A DNA stretch of 64,000 bases from Cryobacterium soli (GCF_003611035.1 NZ_CP030033.1:434001-498000), one strand, 5' to 3'. Positions 20,006 to 29,112 are shown, counted from the first letter of the stretch. Program-made: numbers and translations. Notes: generated by a model from the sequence alone, not told the origin.

Positions 20006-20659
20006 GTGAACGACGTACTCAACTGGATCCTGGACGCCGTCGGGGCCGTCGACCCTATCGTGCGCACCCTGCTGGCCGGGGTGGGCATGCTCCTGGAGAC
20101 CTCGGTCCTGATCGGGCTGGTCGTGCCGGGCGACACCATCGTGATCGTCGCCAGCACGGCTGTGGAGGGGCCGGTCGAATACGTCGCACTCGTCGTCGCA
20201 GTGATCCTGGGCGCGCTCGCCGGGGAGAGCATCGGTTTCTACCTCGGCCGCCGGTTCGGCCCAGCGATCCGCGCGAGCTGGCTGGGCCGGCGCATCGGCG
20301 AGAAGAACTGGGCGGGCGCCGAACGATATCTCGCCCGGCGCGGCGGCATTGCGGTGTTCCTGTCGCGCTTCCTACCGGTACTGCACTCGGTCATCCCACT
20401 CACGGTCGGCATGAGCACCATGCGCTATCGCACCTTCCTGAGCTGGACGGTTCCCGCCTGCGTGATCTGGACCCTCGCCTACGTCTCCGTCGGCGCCGCC
20501 GCCGCGGAGGGCTATCGGGGTATCTCGGACCGGTTGCACTTCGCCGGGTACCTGTTCGTGGCGGTCATCGCGGTCTTCGCCGTCGTCGTGGCCCTGGTCA
20601 AGCGCTGGGTCAAGCGCCGGGAAGCCCGGTTCATGGAACACGAGCTTCCCCCGGAGTGA
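20006..20659 (+). CDS. DedA family membrane protein (VTT domain)
   Basis: Integral membrane protein of 217 residues from the DedA/SNARE-associated family; members act in membrane homeostasis, and some as undecaprenyl-phosphate flippases. Hallmarks are ETSVLIGLVVPGDTIVIVAS (30-49), GESIGFYLGRRFG with the family acidic and basic residues, and FLSRFLPVLHSVIPLTVGMS with the conserved R-P pair. Four to five membrane helices, with a Lys/Arg-rich C-terminus (VKRWVKRREARF). The start is GTG at 20006, probably on a leaderless transcript. It converges with cydC, only 3 bases between the stops. The substrate is not shown. Confidence 0.9.
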   Translation: MNDVLNWILDAVGAVDPIVRTLLAGVGMLLETSVLIGLVVPGDTIVIVASTAVEGPVEYVALVVAVILGALAGESIGFYLGRRFGPAIRASWLGRRIGEKNWAGAERYLARRGGIAVFLSRFLPVLHSVIPLTVGMSTMRYRTFLSWTVPACVIWTLAYVSVGAAAAEGYRGISDRLHFAGYLFVAVIAVFAVVVALVKRWVKRREARFMEHELPPE

Positions 20660-20662
20660 GAC

Positions 20663-22408
20663 CTAGAGCACGGACGCCTTCCGCCCAGCGGGCGCCGTGA
20701 GCGTGACCGTGCGGGTGATCAGGTCGGCCGGAACCGGGGTGTGGGAGATCAGGAGCACGGCCCGGCCGCCATCCGCGGCCGCGGACAGGATGTCGCGCAC
20801 GAGCCGGTCGCCCAGGCCTGTGTCGACGTTGGCCGTGGGTTCGTCCACTATGAGCACCGGGAAGTCGGCGAGCAGGGCCCGGGCCAGAGCGATCCGCTGG
20901 GCCTGCCCGCCCGAGACCAGGGCGCCGCGTTCGCCGACCCGGGCGTCCAGGCCGCCGCGCTGGCCCACCCACTCGGACAACCCGACCCGGTCGAGAACCG
21001 TGAGCAGCTCGGCGTCGTCGGCCGACTCCCGGGCGAAGAGCAGGTTCTGCCGGATGGTGTCGTCGAAGAGCCATGGGCGCTGCTCGCACAGCCCGACGAC
21101 CTGCCGCACGTCGGACGGAGTCAGGTCACTCGCTTCGACGCCGTTGACCCGGTACGACCCTGTGTAGTCGAGGAAGCGCACCAGGGTCTGTGCGAGAGTC
21201 GTCTTGCCCGCGCCGCTGGCGCCGGCCAGGTGCACCCGATCGCCGGCGTCCAGGCGCAGGGAGAGCCCGGCCACGGCCGGCGCGAGGGCGCCAGGCCAGC
21301 TGGCGCCGAGGCCCGTGAGCTCGAGCAGCGGGATGCCCGGCTCGCCCGGCGCGGCTGTGACCGGCGCTGTCACGCCGGCGGCATCCAGCGCAGCCTCGGC
21401 GGGGATCTCGGCGGGAACCTGCTCCGGCACCGCTGTCGCCACACGTTCTGCGCTGGAGCGCACCTGCCGCCAGGCGCTCAGTGCGGGCGGGATCATCCCG
21501 AAGACCTCGAAGACCGCCATCGGCACGAGCACCACCACGGCCAGGGCAGGTCCGGAGAACCCACCGGTGCCCAGCGCCGGGATCGCCGCGATGAGGGCGA
21601 GGACGGTGGCCGCTCCCGCGCCGAGCGAGATCACCGCGGCCTGCACTCCGGCCCCGGTCGAGCGCCGCAGTGCCGCGCGGCGCAACCGGTCCTCCACGAC
21701 CCTGAGATCGTCCAGGCGTGCCTCGAGCGCCCCGAAGGCCGTGAGCACGTCCAGGTTCTCCACGACCTCGAGCACCTCGTCGGCCAGGGCGCCGCGCAGC
21801 GGGGCCAGGGCGCGCTCGGAGCGAGCGGCCAGCGCCGCGGAGGCGAGGGCGCCGACGACGCCTGCGACGACGAGGCACAGGGCCAGGGTGAGGCCGGCAG
21901 CCGGCAGGACAGTCCAGACACCGATCACGCTGAGCAGGGCCACCAGGCCCGAGGTAGCGAGTGGCTGCACGACCCGCAGGGGGAAGTCCTGCAGGTCGTC
22001 GACATCGCGCACCAGACGCGTGAGCAGGTCACCCCGGCGTGTTTCCGACAGCCCGGCCGGGGCCAGCGGCAGGAGCCGGGCGAAGATGCCCAGCCGGAGT
22101 GCGCCGAGCTGGCGGAAGGCCGCGTCGTGGCTGGTCAGGCGCTCCAGATAGCGGAAGGCCGAGCGGGACAGGGCGAAGGCGCGCACGCCGACGACGGCCG
22201 TGCCGAGGAACATGATGGGCGGCATCTCGGCGGCGCGGGTGATGAGCCACGCCGAGCAGGCGAGGAGCGCCACGGCGCTGGCCGCGCTGACCACGCCGGC
22301 GGCGAGTCCGGGGAGGCTGCGGCGGGCGGGCGGCTGCGCCAGCCGGAGGATCGACCGGGCGGCCGGTGCCGGCAGCCAGGTGGAGCGATTCGGTGAGAAC
22401 TCAGACAT
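20663..22408 (-). CDS. cydC: Thiol reductant ABC exporter subunit CydC
   Basis: One half of the CydDC transporter, which exports cysteine or glutathione and is needed for cytochrome bd assembly. 581 residues: a six-helix membrane domain (ACSAWLITRAAEMPPIMFLG, then FRYLERLTSHDAAF with the CydC-typical segment) and an ATPase domain. The Walker A is AGASGAGKTTL, the signature LVSGGQAQRIALARALL, and the Walker B FPVLIVDEPTANVD. The ATG at 22408 overlaps the cydD stop by 8 bases, so they are translationally coupled. Last gene of cydABDC. Confidence 0.95.
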   Translation of the reverse strand: MSEFSPNRSTWLPAPAARSILRLAQPPARRSLPGLAAGVVSAASAVALLACSAWLITRAAEMPPIMFLGTAVVGVRAFALSRSAFRYLERLTSHDAAFRQLGALRLGIFARLLPLAPAGLSETRRGDLLTRLVRDVDDLQDFPLRVVQPLATSGLVALLSVIGVWTVLPAAGLTLALCLVVAGVVGALASAALAARSERALAPLRGALADEVLEVVENLDVLTAFGALEARLDDLRVVEDRLRRAALRRSTGAGVQAAVISLGAGAATVLALIAAIPALGTGGFSGPALAVVVLVPMAVFEVFGMIPPALSAWRQVRSSAERVATAVPEQVPAEIPAEAALDAAGVTAPVTAAPGEPGIPLLELTGLGASWPGALAPAVAGLSLRLDAGDRVHLAGASGAGKTTLAQTLVRFLDYTGSYRVNGVEASDLTPSDVRQVVGLCEQRPWLFDDTIRQNLLFARESADDAELLTVLDRVGLSEWVGQRGGLDARVGERGALVSGGQAQRIALARALLADFPVLIVDEPTANVDTGLGDRLVRDILSAAADGGRAVLLISHTPVPADLITRTVTLTAPAGRKASVL

Positions 22409-24053
22409 GCGCGACCTCGCTCAGGCGGACGACGTGCTCGGCCGCGTCAACGAAGGCGCCGCGGTGGCTCACGACGATGACGATGCGGCCCTGGGCGGCC
22501 AGGCGCCGCAGGCCCGTGATCAGGGCGGCCTCGGCCGCCTCGTCGAGCGCGGAGCTCGGCTCGTCGAGCACCAGGACGGCGCAATCCCGCGCCAGGCACC
22601 GGTAAATGGCCCGGGCCGCGGCGACCCTCTGCGCCTGACCGCCGGAGAGTCCGGCGCCGTTGACGCCCAGATGCAGGGCCGGGTCGAGGTCCGCCGCCCC
22701 GGCCCGCCGGAGCGCGGTGAGCACGAGGGCGTGGTCCACGACGGTCTCCCCCAACGCCACATTGGCGGCGATCGTGCCGGCGAACAGCCCGGGGCGTTGG
22801 CCGGCCCAGGCGAGCCACTCACGGTGGTCATCGGAGGCCACACGCTCAGTCCCGAGCCACACGGCACCGTCGAAGGGAACAAAACCCTGCAGGGCGCCGA
22901 TCAGGGTGGACTTACCGACACCGCTCGGGCCGCTGATGACGCTCAGCTGACCGGCCGGGAACTCAGCGCTGAACCCGGCGATGGTGGCGGTGTCGCCGCG
23001 GCGAACGGTCACCTCGGTGAAGCGGAGGGACGCGGGGCGCCGGGCGGGCGGTGTCGCACGCTCCACTCCCCCTGACGTCTGGGTTCCCGCCTGCGCACCG
23101 GAGTCACCGTCCAGGATCGCGAACACCTCTTCGGCCGCGGCCAGGCCGTCGGCGGCGGCATGGAACTGCGCGCCCACCTGGCGCAGCGGGAGGAATGCCT
23201 CCGGGGCCAGCAGGAGGACGAACAGGCCGACGCCCAGCAGCAGCGAGCCGTCAACCAGGCGCAGCCCGATGGATACGGCGATGAGCGCCACGGACAGGCT
23301 GCCGGCCAGCTCCAGCACGAAGCCGCTGAGGAAGGACACCCGCAGGACCGTCATGGTACGTCCGCGGTATTCGTCGGTCAGGCCGGTCAGCCGGGCCGCC
23401 TGGCGGCGATCACGACCGAAGATCTTGAGGGTGGCCAGGCCGCCGACCACGTCGAGGAAGCCCGAGGACAGCCGCTGCAGGGCGTCCCACTGCTGCCGTT
23501 GCACGGTCTGGGTGGCCTGCCCGATCAGGATCATGAAGATCGGGATGAACGGCAGCACGATGATCACGGTGATACCGCTCGCCGGGTCCTGCCAGAGCAT
23601 GACCAGAACCAGGATCGGTGTGGCGATCGCGGTGAGCAGCAGTTGCGGCAGGTACCGGGCGAAGTAGTTGTCGAGGGCGTCGAGACCGCTCGTGACCACC
23701 GTGGCGATCCGCGCATCCTGCTGCCCGGCCAGCCAGTCCGGTCCGCGCTCCGCCAGCCGGTCGAGCACAGCGGTGCGCAGCTGGCTCTTGACCGCCGCCG
23801 CGCCCCGGTTGGCCGCCACCTCGAGCAACCAGACGATCACGGCCCGAACGACCACCACCCCGGCCAGAGCCGCGACGGTGCTGCGGAGGGAATCGAACGA
23901 TTCGCCGCCGACAGCCAGGGTGATGCTCTGGCTGAGCAGCCACGCGAAGGCCACGATGGCGAGGGTCTGGGCCAGGCCCAGGAGCGCTCCGACGAGGAGG
24001 AACCAACGCGCGGCTGAGGCGTGTTTGAGAAGCCGGGGATCGAGGGGGCGCAT
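22401..24053 (-). CDS. cydD: Thiol reductant ABC exporter subunit CydD
   Basis: Partner half-transporter of CydC, 550 residues. The membrane domain begins LKHASAARWFLLVGALLGLA; the coupling region has RYLPQLLLTAIATPILVLVM. ATPase motifs are SGPSGVGKSTLIGAL (Walker A), LSGGQAQRVAAARAI (signature) and CAVLVLDEPSSALDE (Walker B). It starts 6 bases after the cydB stop. In many actinobacteria CydD and CydC are fused or closely linked as here; both are full-length in this genome. Confidence 0.95.
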   Translation of the reverse strand: MRPLDPRLLKHASAARWFLLVGALLGLAQTLAIVAFAWLLSQSITLAVGGESFDSLRSTVAALAGVVVVRAVIVWLLEVAANRGAAAVKSQLRTAVLDRLAERGPDWLAGQQDARIATVVTSGLDALDNYFARYLPQLLLTAIATPILVLVMLWQDPASGITVIIVLPFIPIFMILIGQATQTVQRQQWDALQRLSSGFLDVVGGLATLKIFGRDRRQAARLTGLTDEYRGRTMTVLRVSFLSGFVLELAGSLSVALIAVSIGLRLVDGSLLLGVGLFVLLLAPEAFLPLRQVGAQFHAAADGLAAAEEVFAILDGDSGAQAGTQTSGGVERATPPARRPASLRFTEVTVRRGDTATIAGFSAEFPAGQLSVISGPSGVGKSTLIGALQGFVPFDGAVWLGTERVASDDHREWLAWAGQRPGLFAGTIAANVALGETVVDHALVLTALRRAGAADLDPALHLGVNGAGLSGGQAQRVAAARAIYRCLARDCAVLVLDEPSSALDEAAEAALITGLRRLAAQGRIVIVVSHRGAFVDAAEHVVRLSEVAHV

Positions 24054-24059
24054 GCCGAT

Positions 24060-25064
24060 CTAGTGTACGGCGGCTTCGATGTGCGTCCGCGTGATCCGTT
24101 TGCGGAAGACCCAGTAGGTCCAGCCCTGGTAGGCCAGGATCACGGGGGCCGCGATCAGGGCGGTCCAGCTCATCACCTGCAACGTGTACGGGGTCGAGGA
24201 GGCGTTCTCGATGGTCAGGCTGTTGGCCACGTCGTTGCTGGCCGGCATCACGTCGGGGAACAACGATGCGAACAGGGTCAGAACGGCGAAGCCGATGGTC
24301 ACGGCCATGAGTCCGAAGGCGGTGCGCTCGTTGCCGCGCAGATTGGCCAGGTAGGCCGCGATCAGCGCGACGGCGGCGACGGCGGCGAGGATCCCGGACG
24401 CCAGGGTGCCGTAGGCCAGGGTGGTCCAGACCAGGAAGCTCGCTGCGACGACGATGGTCACCACGCCGGACCGGATGGCCAGTGCCCTGGCCCGCACCCG
24501 GATGTCGCCCTCGGTCTTCGTGGAGACGAAGATCACGCCGTGCGTGAAGAAGAGAAGCAGGGTGGTCAGGCCGGCCAGCAGCGAATACGGGTTGAGCAGG
24601 TCGAAGAACGTGCCGATGTAGTTGAAGTCGGCATCGAGCGGCACACCGCGAACGACGTTGCCGAAGGCCACACCCCAGAGCAGGGCCGGTACAGCGGAGC
24701 CCACCACGATCATGGTGTCGAAGGACTTCTTCCACTTGAGCTCTGGGCGCTGGTGGCGGTACTCGAACGAGACCCCCCGGGCGATCAGCGCCAGCAGAAT
24801 GAGCAGCAGGGCGAGGTAGAAACCGCTGAACATCGTCGCGTACCACTCGGGGAACGCGGCGAACAGGGACGCCCCGGCCACGATCACCCAGGTCTCGTTG
24901 AGGTCCCAGACCGGGCCGATGGTGTTGATGAGCACCCGGCGGTCGGTGTCGTCCTTACCGAGGAAGGGCAGCGACATGCCCACGCCGAAGTCGAACCCGT
25001 CGAGCACGAAGTACCCGATGAACATCGCGGCGATGATCCAGAACCACAGGATATTGAGTTCCAT
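24060..25064 (-). CDS. cydB: Cytochrome bd ubiquinol/menaquinol oxidase subunit II
   Basis: Second subunit of the high-affinity terminal oxidase that reduces oxygen without pumping protons. 334 residues with about eight or nine membrane helices. The family opening is IAAMFIGYFVLDGFDFGVGM, and the next characteristic segment is INTIGPVWDLNETWVIVAGA. The C-terminus (YQGWTYWVFRKRITRTHIEA) is complete. It begins 9 bases after the cydA stop. Heme ligands are mainly in CydA. Confidence 0.96.
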   Translation of the reverse strand: MELNILWFWIIAAMFIGYFVLDGFDFGVGMSLPFLGKDDTDRRVLINTIGPVWDLNETWVIVAGASLFAAFPEWYATMFSGFYLALLLILLALIARGVSFEYRHQRPELKWKKSFDTMIVVGSAVPALLWGVAFGNVVRGVPLDADFNYIGTFFDLLNPYSLLAGLTTLLLFFTHGVIFVSTKTEGDIRVRARALAIRSGVVTIVVAASFLVWTTLAYGTLASGILAAVAAVALIAAYLANLRGNERTAFGLMAVTIGFAVLTLFASLFPDVMPASNDVANSLTIENASSTPYTLQVMSWTALIAAPVILAYQGWTYWVFRKRITRTHIEAAVH

Positions 25065-25073
25065 GGTGAGCTC

Positions 25074-26483
25074 CTAGTAGACCGTGGTCGTTTGCTTGAT
25101 TTCGCCGGACACAGCGTCGGGTACCGGTGCGTCGTCCGGGCCCTTCTGCACGGCCTTGAGAATGAGCCTGAACTCCACGACGGCGAGGGCGCCGTACAGG
25201 AGGGTGAAGGCGATGAGGGAGATGAGGATCTCCAGGCCGCTCACGTTCGGCGAGACGCCATCCGCTGTCTTGAGCAGGCCGAACACCAGCCAGGGCTGGC
25301 GACCCATCTCGGTGAAGACCCAGCCCACGCTCATGGCCAGCAGCGACAGCGGGAAGGACCAGATCGCGACCTTCCAGATCCAGGTCTTGGGGTTGCGCCC
25401 CTTGCGGGTGACCCAGAGGCCGCCGACGGCGACGAGGATGTGCGCGATGCCCAGTCCGATCATCCAGCGGAAGGACCAGTAGGTCACCCAGATGATCGGC
25501 GAGTAGTCGCCCGGCCCGTACAGCTGGACGTACTGCTCCTGGAGGTTGTTGATGCCCTCCACCGTGCCGTCGAAGGTGTGGGTCGACAGGAACGACAGCA
25601 AGTACGGGATGCGGATGGAGAAGAGTTCGCTGACGCCGTCCGGGGTACCGAGGGTGAAGATCGAGAACGACGCGTTGGCCCCTGTGGCCGTGTGGTACAT
25701 CGCCTCGGCCGCCGCCATCTTCATGGGCTGGGCCTGGACCATAGCCAGACTCAACTGGTCGCCCATCAGGGTGGTCAGGGCGCCGGCGATGACCATCATC
25801 CAGAGGCCGAACTTGAGCGCTGGGCGCATGGTCTCGAGGTGCTGGTTGCGGGACAGGTGCCAGGCGGCCACCGAGATGATCAGGCCGGCGGAGACCATGA
25901 AACAGGCGAAGATCGTGTGCGGGAAGGCCGCGAGGGCGATCGGGTTGGTGAGCAGTTCCCCGATGCTGGTGAGCTCGGCCCGGCCCTTCACCTCGTTGAT
26001 CTGGTACGCCACCGGGTTCTGCATGAAGGCGTTCGCGGCGATGATGAAGTACGCCGACGCGATGCTGCCCACCGTGGTGAGCCAGATGGTGGCCAGATGC
26101 AGCCCCTTGGGCAGCTTGTCCCAGCCGAAGATCCACAGACCGATGAAGGTGGCCTCGAGGAAGAACGCCGTGATGCCCTCGAAGGCCAACGGGGCCCCGA
26201 AGACGTCGCCGACGAACCGGGAGTAGTCCGACCAGTTCATGCCGAACTGGAACTCCTGCACGATTCCCGTGACGACGCCCATGGCGAAGTTGATCAGGAA
26301 GATCTTGCCGAAGAAGTGGGTGAGCTGCAGGTACTTGGCCTTGTTCGTGCGGTACCAGGCGGTCTGGAAGATCGCGACAGTCGTCACGAGACCGATGGTG
26401 AGGGGCACGAAAAGGAAGTGGTACACCGTCGTGAGGCCGAACTGCCACCTCGACAGGAGTAACGGATCAAGCCACTCGTTCAT
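25074..26483 (-). CDS. cydA: Cytochrome bd ubiquinol/menaquinol oxidase subunit I
   Basis: Heme-bearing subunit of cytochrome bd, 469 residues in the membrane. His22, His189 (AAFPHT) and Met341 (SFRWMIGLG) sit where the heme b595 and b558 ligands are expected, and the quinol-oxidase motif GRQPW is at 394-398. The protein is shorter than the E. coli form, consistent with a short Q-loop. The ATG at 26483 has GGGAGGG (26487-26493) upstream. First gene of cydABDC. The double inverted repeat at 26505-26546 lies 22 bases before the start, so the divergent BlaI-family protein probably represses it. Confidence 0.97.
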   Translation of the reverse strand: MNEWLDPLLLSRWQFGLTTVYHFLFVPLTIGLVTTVAIFQTAWYRTNKAKYLQLTHFFGKIFLINFAMGVVTGIVQEFQFGMNWSDYSRFVGDVFGAPLAFEGITAFFLEATFIGLWIFGWDKLPKGLHLATIWLTTVGSIASAYFIIAANAFMQNPVAYQINEVKGRAELTSIGELLTNPIALAAFPHTIFACFMVSAGLIISVAAWHLSRNQHLETMRPALKFGLWMMVIAGALTTLMGDQLSLAMVQAQPMKMAAAEAMYHTATGANASFSIFTLGTPDGVSELFSIRIPYLLSFLSTHTFDGTVEGINNLQEQYVQLYGPGDYSPIIWVTYWSFRWMIGLGIAHILVAVGGLWVTRKGRNPKTWIWKVAIWSFPLSLLAMSVGWVFTEMGRQPWLVFGLLKTADGVSPNVSGLEILISLIAFTLLYGALAVVEFRLILKAVQKGPDDAPVPDAVSGEIKQTTTVY

Positions 26484-26504
26484 GTGCCCTCCCGGACCTC
26501 AGAT

Positions 26505-26546
26505 TTCTACGTGCTGTAGAACACTACTATTCTACGAGCCGTAGAA
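26505..26546. promoter_or_regulatory. Twin inverted-repeat operator between cydA and the BlaI gene
   Basis: Two copies of TTCTAC-N5-GTAGAA, at 26505-26521 and 26530-26546, each with perfect arms and 25 bp between centres, about two and a half helical turns. BlaI/MecI/CopY repressors bind dyads with a TAC/GTA core, so these are probably their sites. The second copy covers the -35 region of the BlaI gene and also a TAGAAT hexamer (minus strand, 26529-26534) that could be the cydA -10. Confidence 0.85.
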
Positions 26547-26563
26547 ACACCCATTTCGCTTGA

Positions 26564-26569
26564 TAAACT
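26564..26569 (+). promoter_or_regulatory. -10 hexamer TAAACT of the BlaI-family gene
   Basis: TAAACT ends seven bases before the ATG at 26577, giving a leaderless or almost leaderless transcript. A GTG at 26571 is in frame but would lie upstream of the expected transcription start. The matching -35 position (26541-26546) is the right arm of the second operator. Confidence 0.5.
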
Positions 26570-26576
26570 TGTGCAC

Positions 26577-26960
26577 ATGGGAAGTTTGGGTGTGCTCGAG
26601 AGACTGTTGATGGACCTGCTGTGGTCCGCCGACCGGCCGTTGTCGGCCAACGAGCTGCGGGACGCCCTGTTGGATCCCGCCGCCACCGGTACGAAGCCGC
26701 TGGCCACGACGACGGTGCTCACGGTGCTGTCCCGCCTGGAGAACAAGGGCTTCGTGACCAGGGACCGCGGCAGCCGTCCGCACGGCTACACGGCCGTGAG
26801 TTCCCGTGCCCAACACACCGCCGAGCTCATGCACGAGGTCCTGGGCTCCACGAGCGACCGCACGGCCACTCTGGCGCGGTTCATCGGGGACGTCAGCCCG
26901 CAGGAGGCCCGGATGCTGCGCGAGCTCCTCGAGAGCGTCGGTTCGCCATCAGCGGACTAG
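26577..26960 (+). CDS. BlaI/MecI/CopY family transcriptional repressor
   Basis: 127-residue winged-helix repressor. LGVLERLLMDLLWSADRPLS and the recognition helix in TTTVLTVLSRLENKGFVTRD match the family, followed by a wing (GSRPHGYTAVSS) and a C-terminal dimerisation helix region. In beta-lactam resistance such repressors are cleaved after a membrane metallopeptidase senses drug. Here the M56 peptidase gene follows at once and cydABDC is divergent, so the likely targets are cydABDC and its own operon through the twin operator. The inducing signal is unknown. Confidence 0.9.
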   Translation: MGSLGVLERLLMDLLWSADRPLSANELRDALLDPAATGTKPLATTTVLTVLSRLENKGFVTRDRGSRPHGYTAVSSRAQHTAELMHEVLGSTSDRTATLARFIGDVSPQEARMLRELLESVGSPSAD

Positions 26961-26976
26961 GCAAGGTCGCGGCGGC

Positions 26977-28041
26977 GTGCTGACCTGCGCGCTCGCCTTG
27001 ATGGTCCTGGCCGTGATCCTGGCTTGGCCGCTTCCCATCGTGCTGGCGTCGTCGGCCTGGCCGGCAACCGCGCCCGGACTCGCGCTGGCCCTGTGGCAGT
27101 CCATCGCCCTGGCCGGCGGCGTGTCGATGATCGGCTCCCTCCTGGTCTTCGGCCTGATCCCGTTCGGGCCGACTCCGCTGCTGGCCCTCGGCGCCCTCGC
27201 CAGGCATGTGGGGGCAGGCACCCTGCCGGCGGGTGCCACCTTGGCCGGCGTCATGTCGCTCTGCCTGGCGCTCATCCTCGCCGCCCACCTGGTGTTGAAC
27301 CTCGGCGCCACTTTCGTCAGGGCCGAACGGCAACGGCGCCGTCACCACACGCTGATAGCCCTGCTGAGCGAGCCGATGCCGTTCGATGAGACCGGAACCC
27401 GGGTGATCGACCATGCCGCCCCTGTGGCCTACTGCCTGCCCGGCGCCACGCGGTCGGCCACGGTGCTGTCCCGAGGTCTGCTGCGCCTGCTGGATGCCGA
27501 CCAGTTGCGCGGTGTCGTCGCCCACGAACGCGCGCACCTGCGTCAACAGCACCACCTGGTGCTGTTGGCCTTCAAGTCCTGGCACAGCGCCCTGCCCTGG
27601 TTCCCGATCGCGAACCGCGCCGAGACCGCCGTAGCCCTGCTCGTGGAGATGCTCGCCGATGACCAGGCCAGGCAGGTTGTCGACGACCGCACCCTGGCCA
27701 CGGCCATAGCGCTGGTCGGAACGGCGCCCATCGACGGCACGGCCGCCTCGTCGACGCGGGCGGGCACCTCTGCTGCCGGCCGCGGCGACGGGATCAGCCC
27801 TGACGGCGCCCCGAGCGGAGCCGCCGCAACCGGGCTCGCCCTCGGTGGGTTCGGTGTGGACGGCCTGGGTGACCGGCGGCGCATCGAGTCACCCGCCGAT
27901 TGGTCCGCCGAACTGGTGGCGCCCAGGGTCCGTCGCCTGCTCGGGCAGGGCCGGGTGCTCCCGCCACTCGGCCGCGGAGCCGTGGTCGTGGCCACGGCCG
28001 GGCTCATCCTGCTGCCCGCCGTACTGCTCGTCAGCGCCTGA
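26977..28041 (+). CDS. M56 family metallopeptidase (BlaR1-like, without sensor domain)
   Basis: 354-residue membrane zinc peptidase. N-terminal hydrophobic segments (about 4-23, 36-60 and 90-113) precede the catalytic motif HERAH (183-187) in RGVVAHERAHLRQQHH, with a downstream acidic ligand candidate in LLVEMLADD (E224). A low-complexity Ala/Gly/Thr loop (about 250-300) and a final membrane segment follow. There is no penicillin-binding C-terminal domain, so it does not sense beta-lactams the way BlaR1 does. The start is GTG 16 bases after the repressor stop, in the same operon. It presumably inactivates the BlaI-type protein when activated. Confidence 0.82.
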   Translation: MLTCALALMVLAVILAWPLPIVLASSAWPATAPGLALALWQSIALAGGVSMIGSLLVFGLIPFGPTPLLALGALARHVGAGTLPAGATLAGVMSLCLALILAAHLVLNLGATFVRAERQRRRHHTLIALLSEPMPFDETGTRVIDHAAPVAYCLPGATRSATVLSRGLLRLLDADQLRGVVAHERAHLRQQHHLVLLAFKSWHSALPWFPIANRAETAVALLVEMLADDQARQVVDDRTLATAIALVGTAPIDGTAASSTRAGTSAAGRGDGISPDGAPSGAAATGLALGGFGVDGLGDRRRIESPADWSAELVAPRVRRLLGQGRVLPPLGRGAVVVATAGLILLPAVLLVSA

Positions 28042-28052
28042 GGCCAGCGCAG

Positions 28053-28088
28053 CACGAACGGCCCCGTGGAATCACGGGGCCGTTCGTG
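28053..28088. terminator. Bidirectional hairpin between the M56 gene and the osmoprotectant operon
   Basis: Perfect 16-bp stem (28053-28068 and 28073-28088) with a GAAT loop, between convergent genes. There is no T-run. The arm reads CACGAACGGCCCCGTG. Confidence 0.8.
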
Positions 28089-28144
28089 GTGAAGCCGGGT
28101 GCGGTGCAGAGGACTGCGCCGCTGAGCCGTTTAAAGCTGAGCCG

Positions 28145-29071
28145 CTAGATCAGGTCTTCTTTGGTCAGCCAGTCGGTCGCGATGGTGTCGGCCGCGGCCT
28201 GGTCGTTGACGCTCTGGGCGTTCAGCGACACGAGGACATCCGCGCTCAGCTTGGCGCTGACGGCGTTGATGATCTCAGCGGCGCCGTCGTCGACCTTGTC
28301 GGAGACCACGGGGACGACGTTGTCGGGGAAGAACAGCCCGTCGGGGTCGTCGAGGGCGACGAGGTCGTTGGAGACGATGTTCGGGTCGGCCGTGTAGATG
28401 TTGGCCAGCTGGATGGTGTTGTCGACCAGAGCCTTGACCGTCAGCGGCCCGCCGTTGTCCTCCACCGGGGTGAAGCCGGCGATGTCGATGCCGTACTTCT
28501 CCTTGAGGGCGGTCGGTCCGTACGGGCGGGTCTCCAGCTCGGAGTTTCCGCCGACGGTGATCGGTTCGGTCACCTGGGTGAGCGAGGCGATGTCGGTGAG
28601 GTCATAGGTGTCGGCGAAGGCCTTCGTCACGGTCCAGGAGTTCTGGTCGGTCGCATCCGCCATGTCGAGCACGGCCAGCCCGTCTGGGAGGGCGTCCTGC
28701 AGCTCGGCGTAGGTCTCGTCGGCGGTTCCCCCGGCGGCGTCGGGCTCGAGGGCCTGCAGCAGGCTGCCGGTGTATTCGGGGAAGACGTCGATGGAGCCGG
28801 CTTCGATTTCGGGGAGGTAGGCCTCGCGCTGGCCGATGCGGAACTGGCGGTCGACGGTGTAGCCGCCGTTCTCCAGCGCCTGGGCGTAGATCTCCGCGAT
28901 GATTTCGTTGGAGTAGTAGTCCTGCGAGCCGACCACGATGGTGTCCGGTGCGCTGGAGCTGTTACTTCCCTCATCCAGCGGATCGCCGGATGCACACCCT
29001 GCAAGGGCTACGACAGCCCCAACCGCGACCGCGCTGACAAGCGCGAGCCGGCCTCGTGTGATTGTGAACAT
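28145..29071 (-). CDS. Osmoprotectant ABC transporter substrate-binding lipoprotein (OpuCC/ProX type)
   Basis: Lipoprotein that captures glycine betaine, choline or related compounds outside the membrane. 308 residues: signal peptide with lipobox LAGC (Cys26), then the QAT-family fold with TIVVGSQDYYSNEIIAEIYA, DVFPEYTGSLLQAL and LADIASLT-like segments. ATG at 29071 was chosen because GGAAGGA lies about 8 bases upstream and the signal peptide begins there; 15 further open codons upstream lack a site. Last gene of a four-gene operon after two permeases and an ATPase. The exact ligand cannot be assigned. Confidence 0.9.
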   Translation of the reverse strand: MFTITRGRLALVSAVAVGAVVALAGCASGDPLDEGSNSSSAPDTIVVGSQDYYSNEIIAEIYAQALENGGYTVDRQFRIGQREAYLPEIEAGSIDVFPEYTGSLLQALEPDAAGGTADETYAELQDALPDGLAVLDMADATDQNSWTVTKAFADTYDLTDIASLTQVTEPITVGGNSELETRPYGPTALKEKYGIDIAGFTPVEDNGGPLTVKALVDNTIQLANIYTADPNIVSNDLVALDDPDGLFFPDNVVPVVSDKVDDGAAEIINAVSAKLSADVLVSLNAQSVNDQAAADTIATDWLTKEDLI

Positions 29072-29112
29072 GCTGTTGTCCTTCCTCAGGTACCGATGGT
29101 TCGGTAGTTGTG

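Noticed and set aside
24021..26462. An 813-codon open frame on the plus strand
   Set aside because: Antisense to cydB and cydA, with low-complexity composition (Glu, Gly, His, Asp) typical of shadow frames.
26977..28041. M56 protein as a beta-lactam sensor (BlaR1)
   Set aside because: There is no C-terminal penicillin-binding domain and no beta-lactamase gene nearby.
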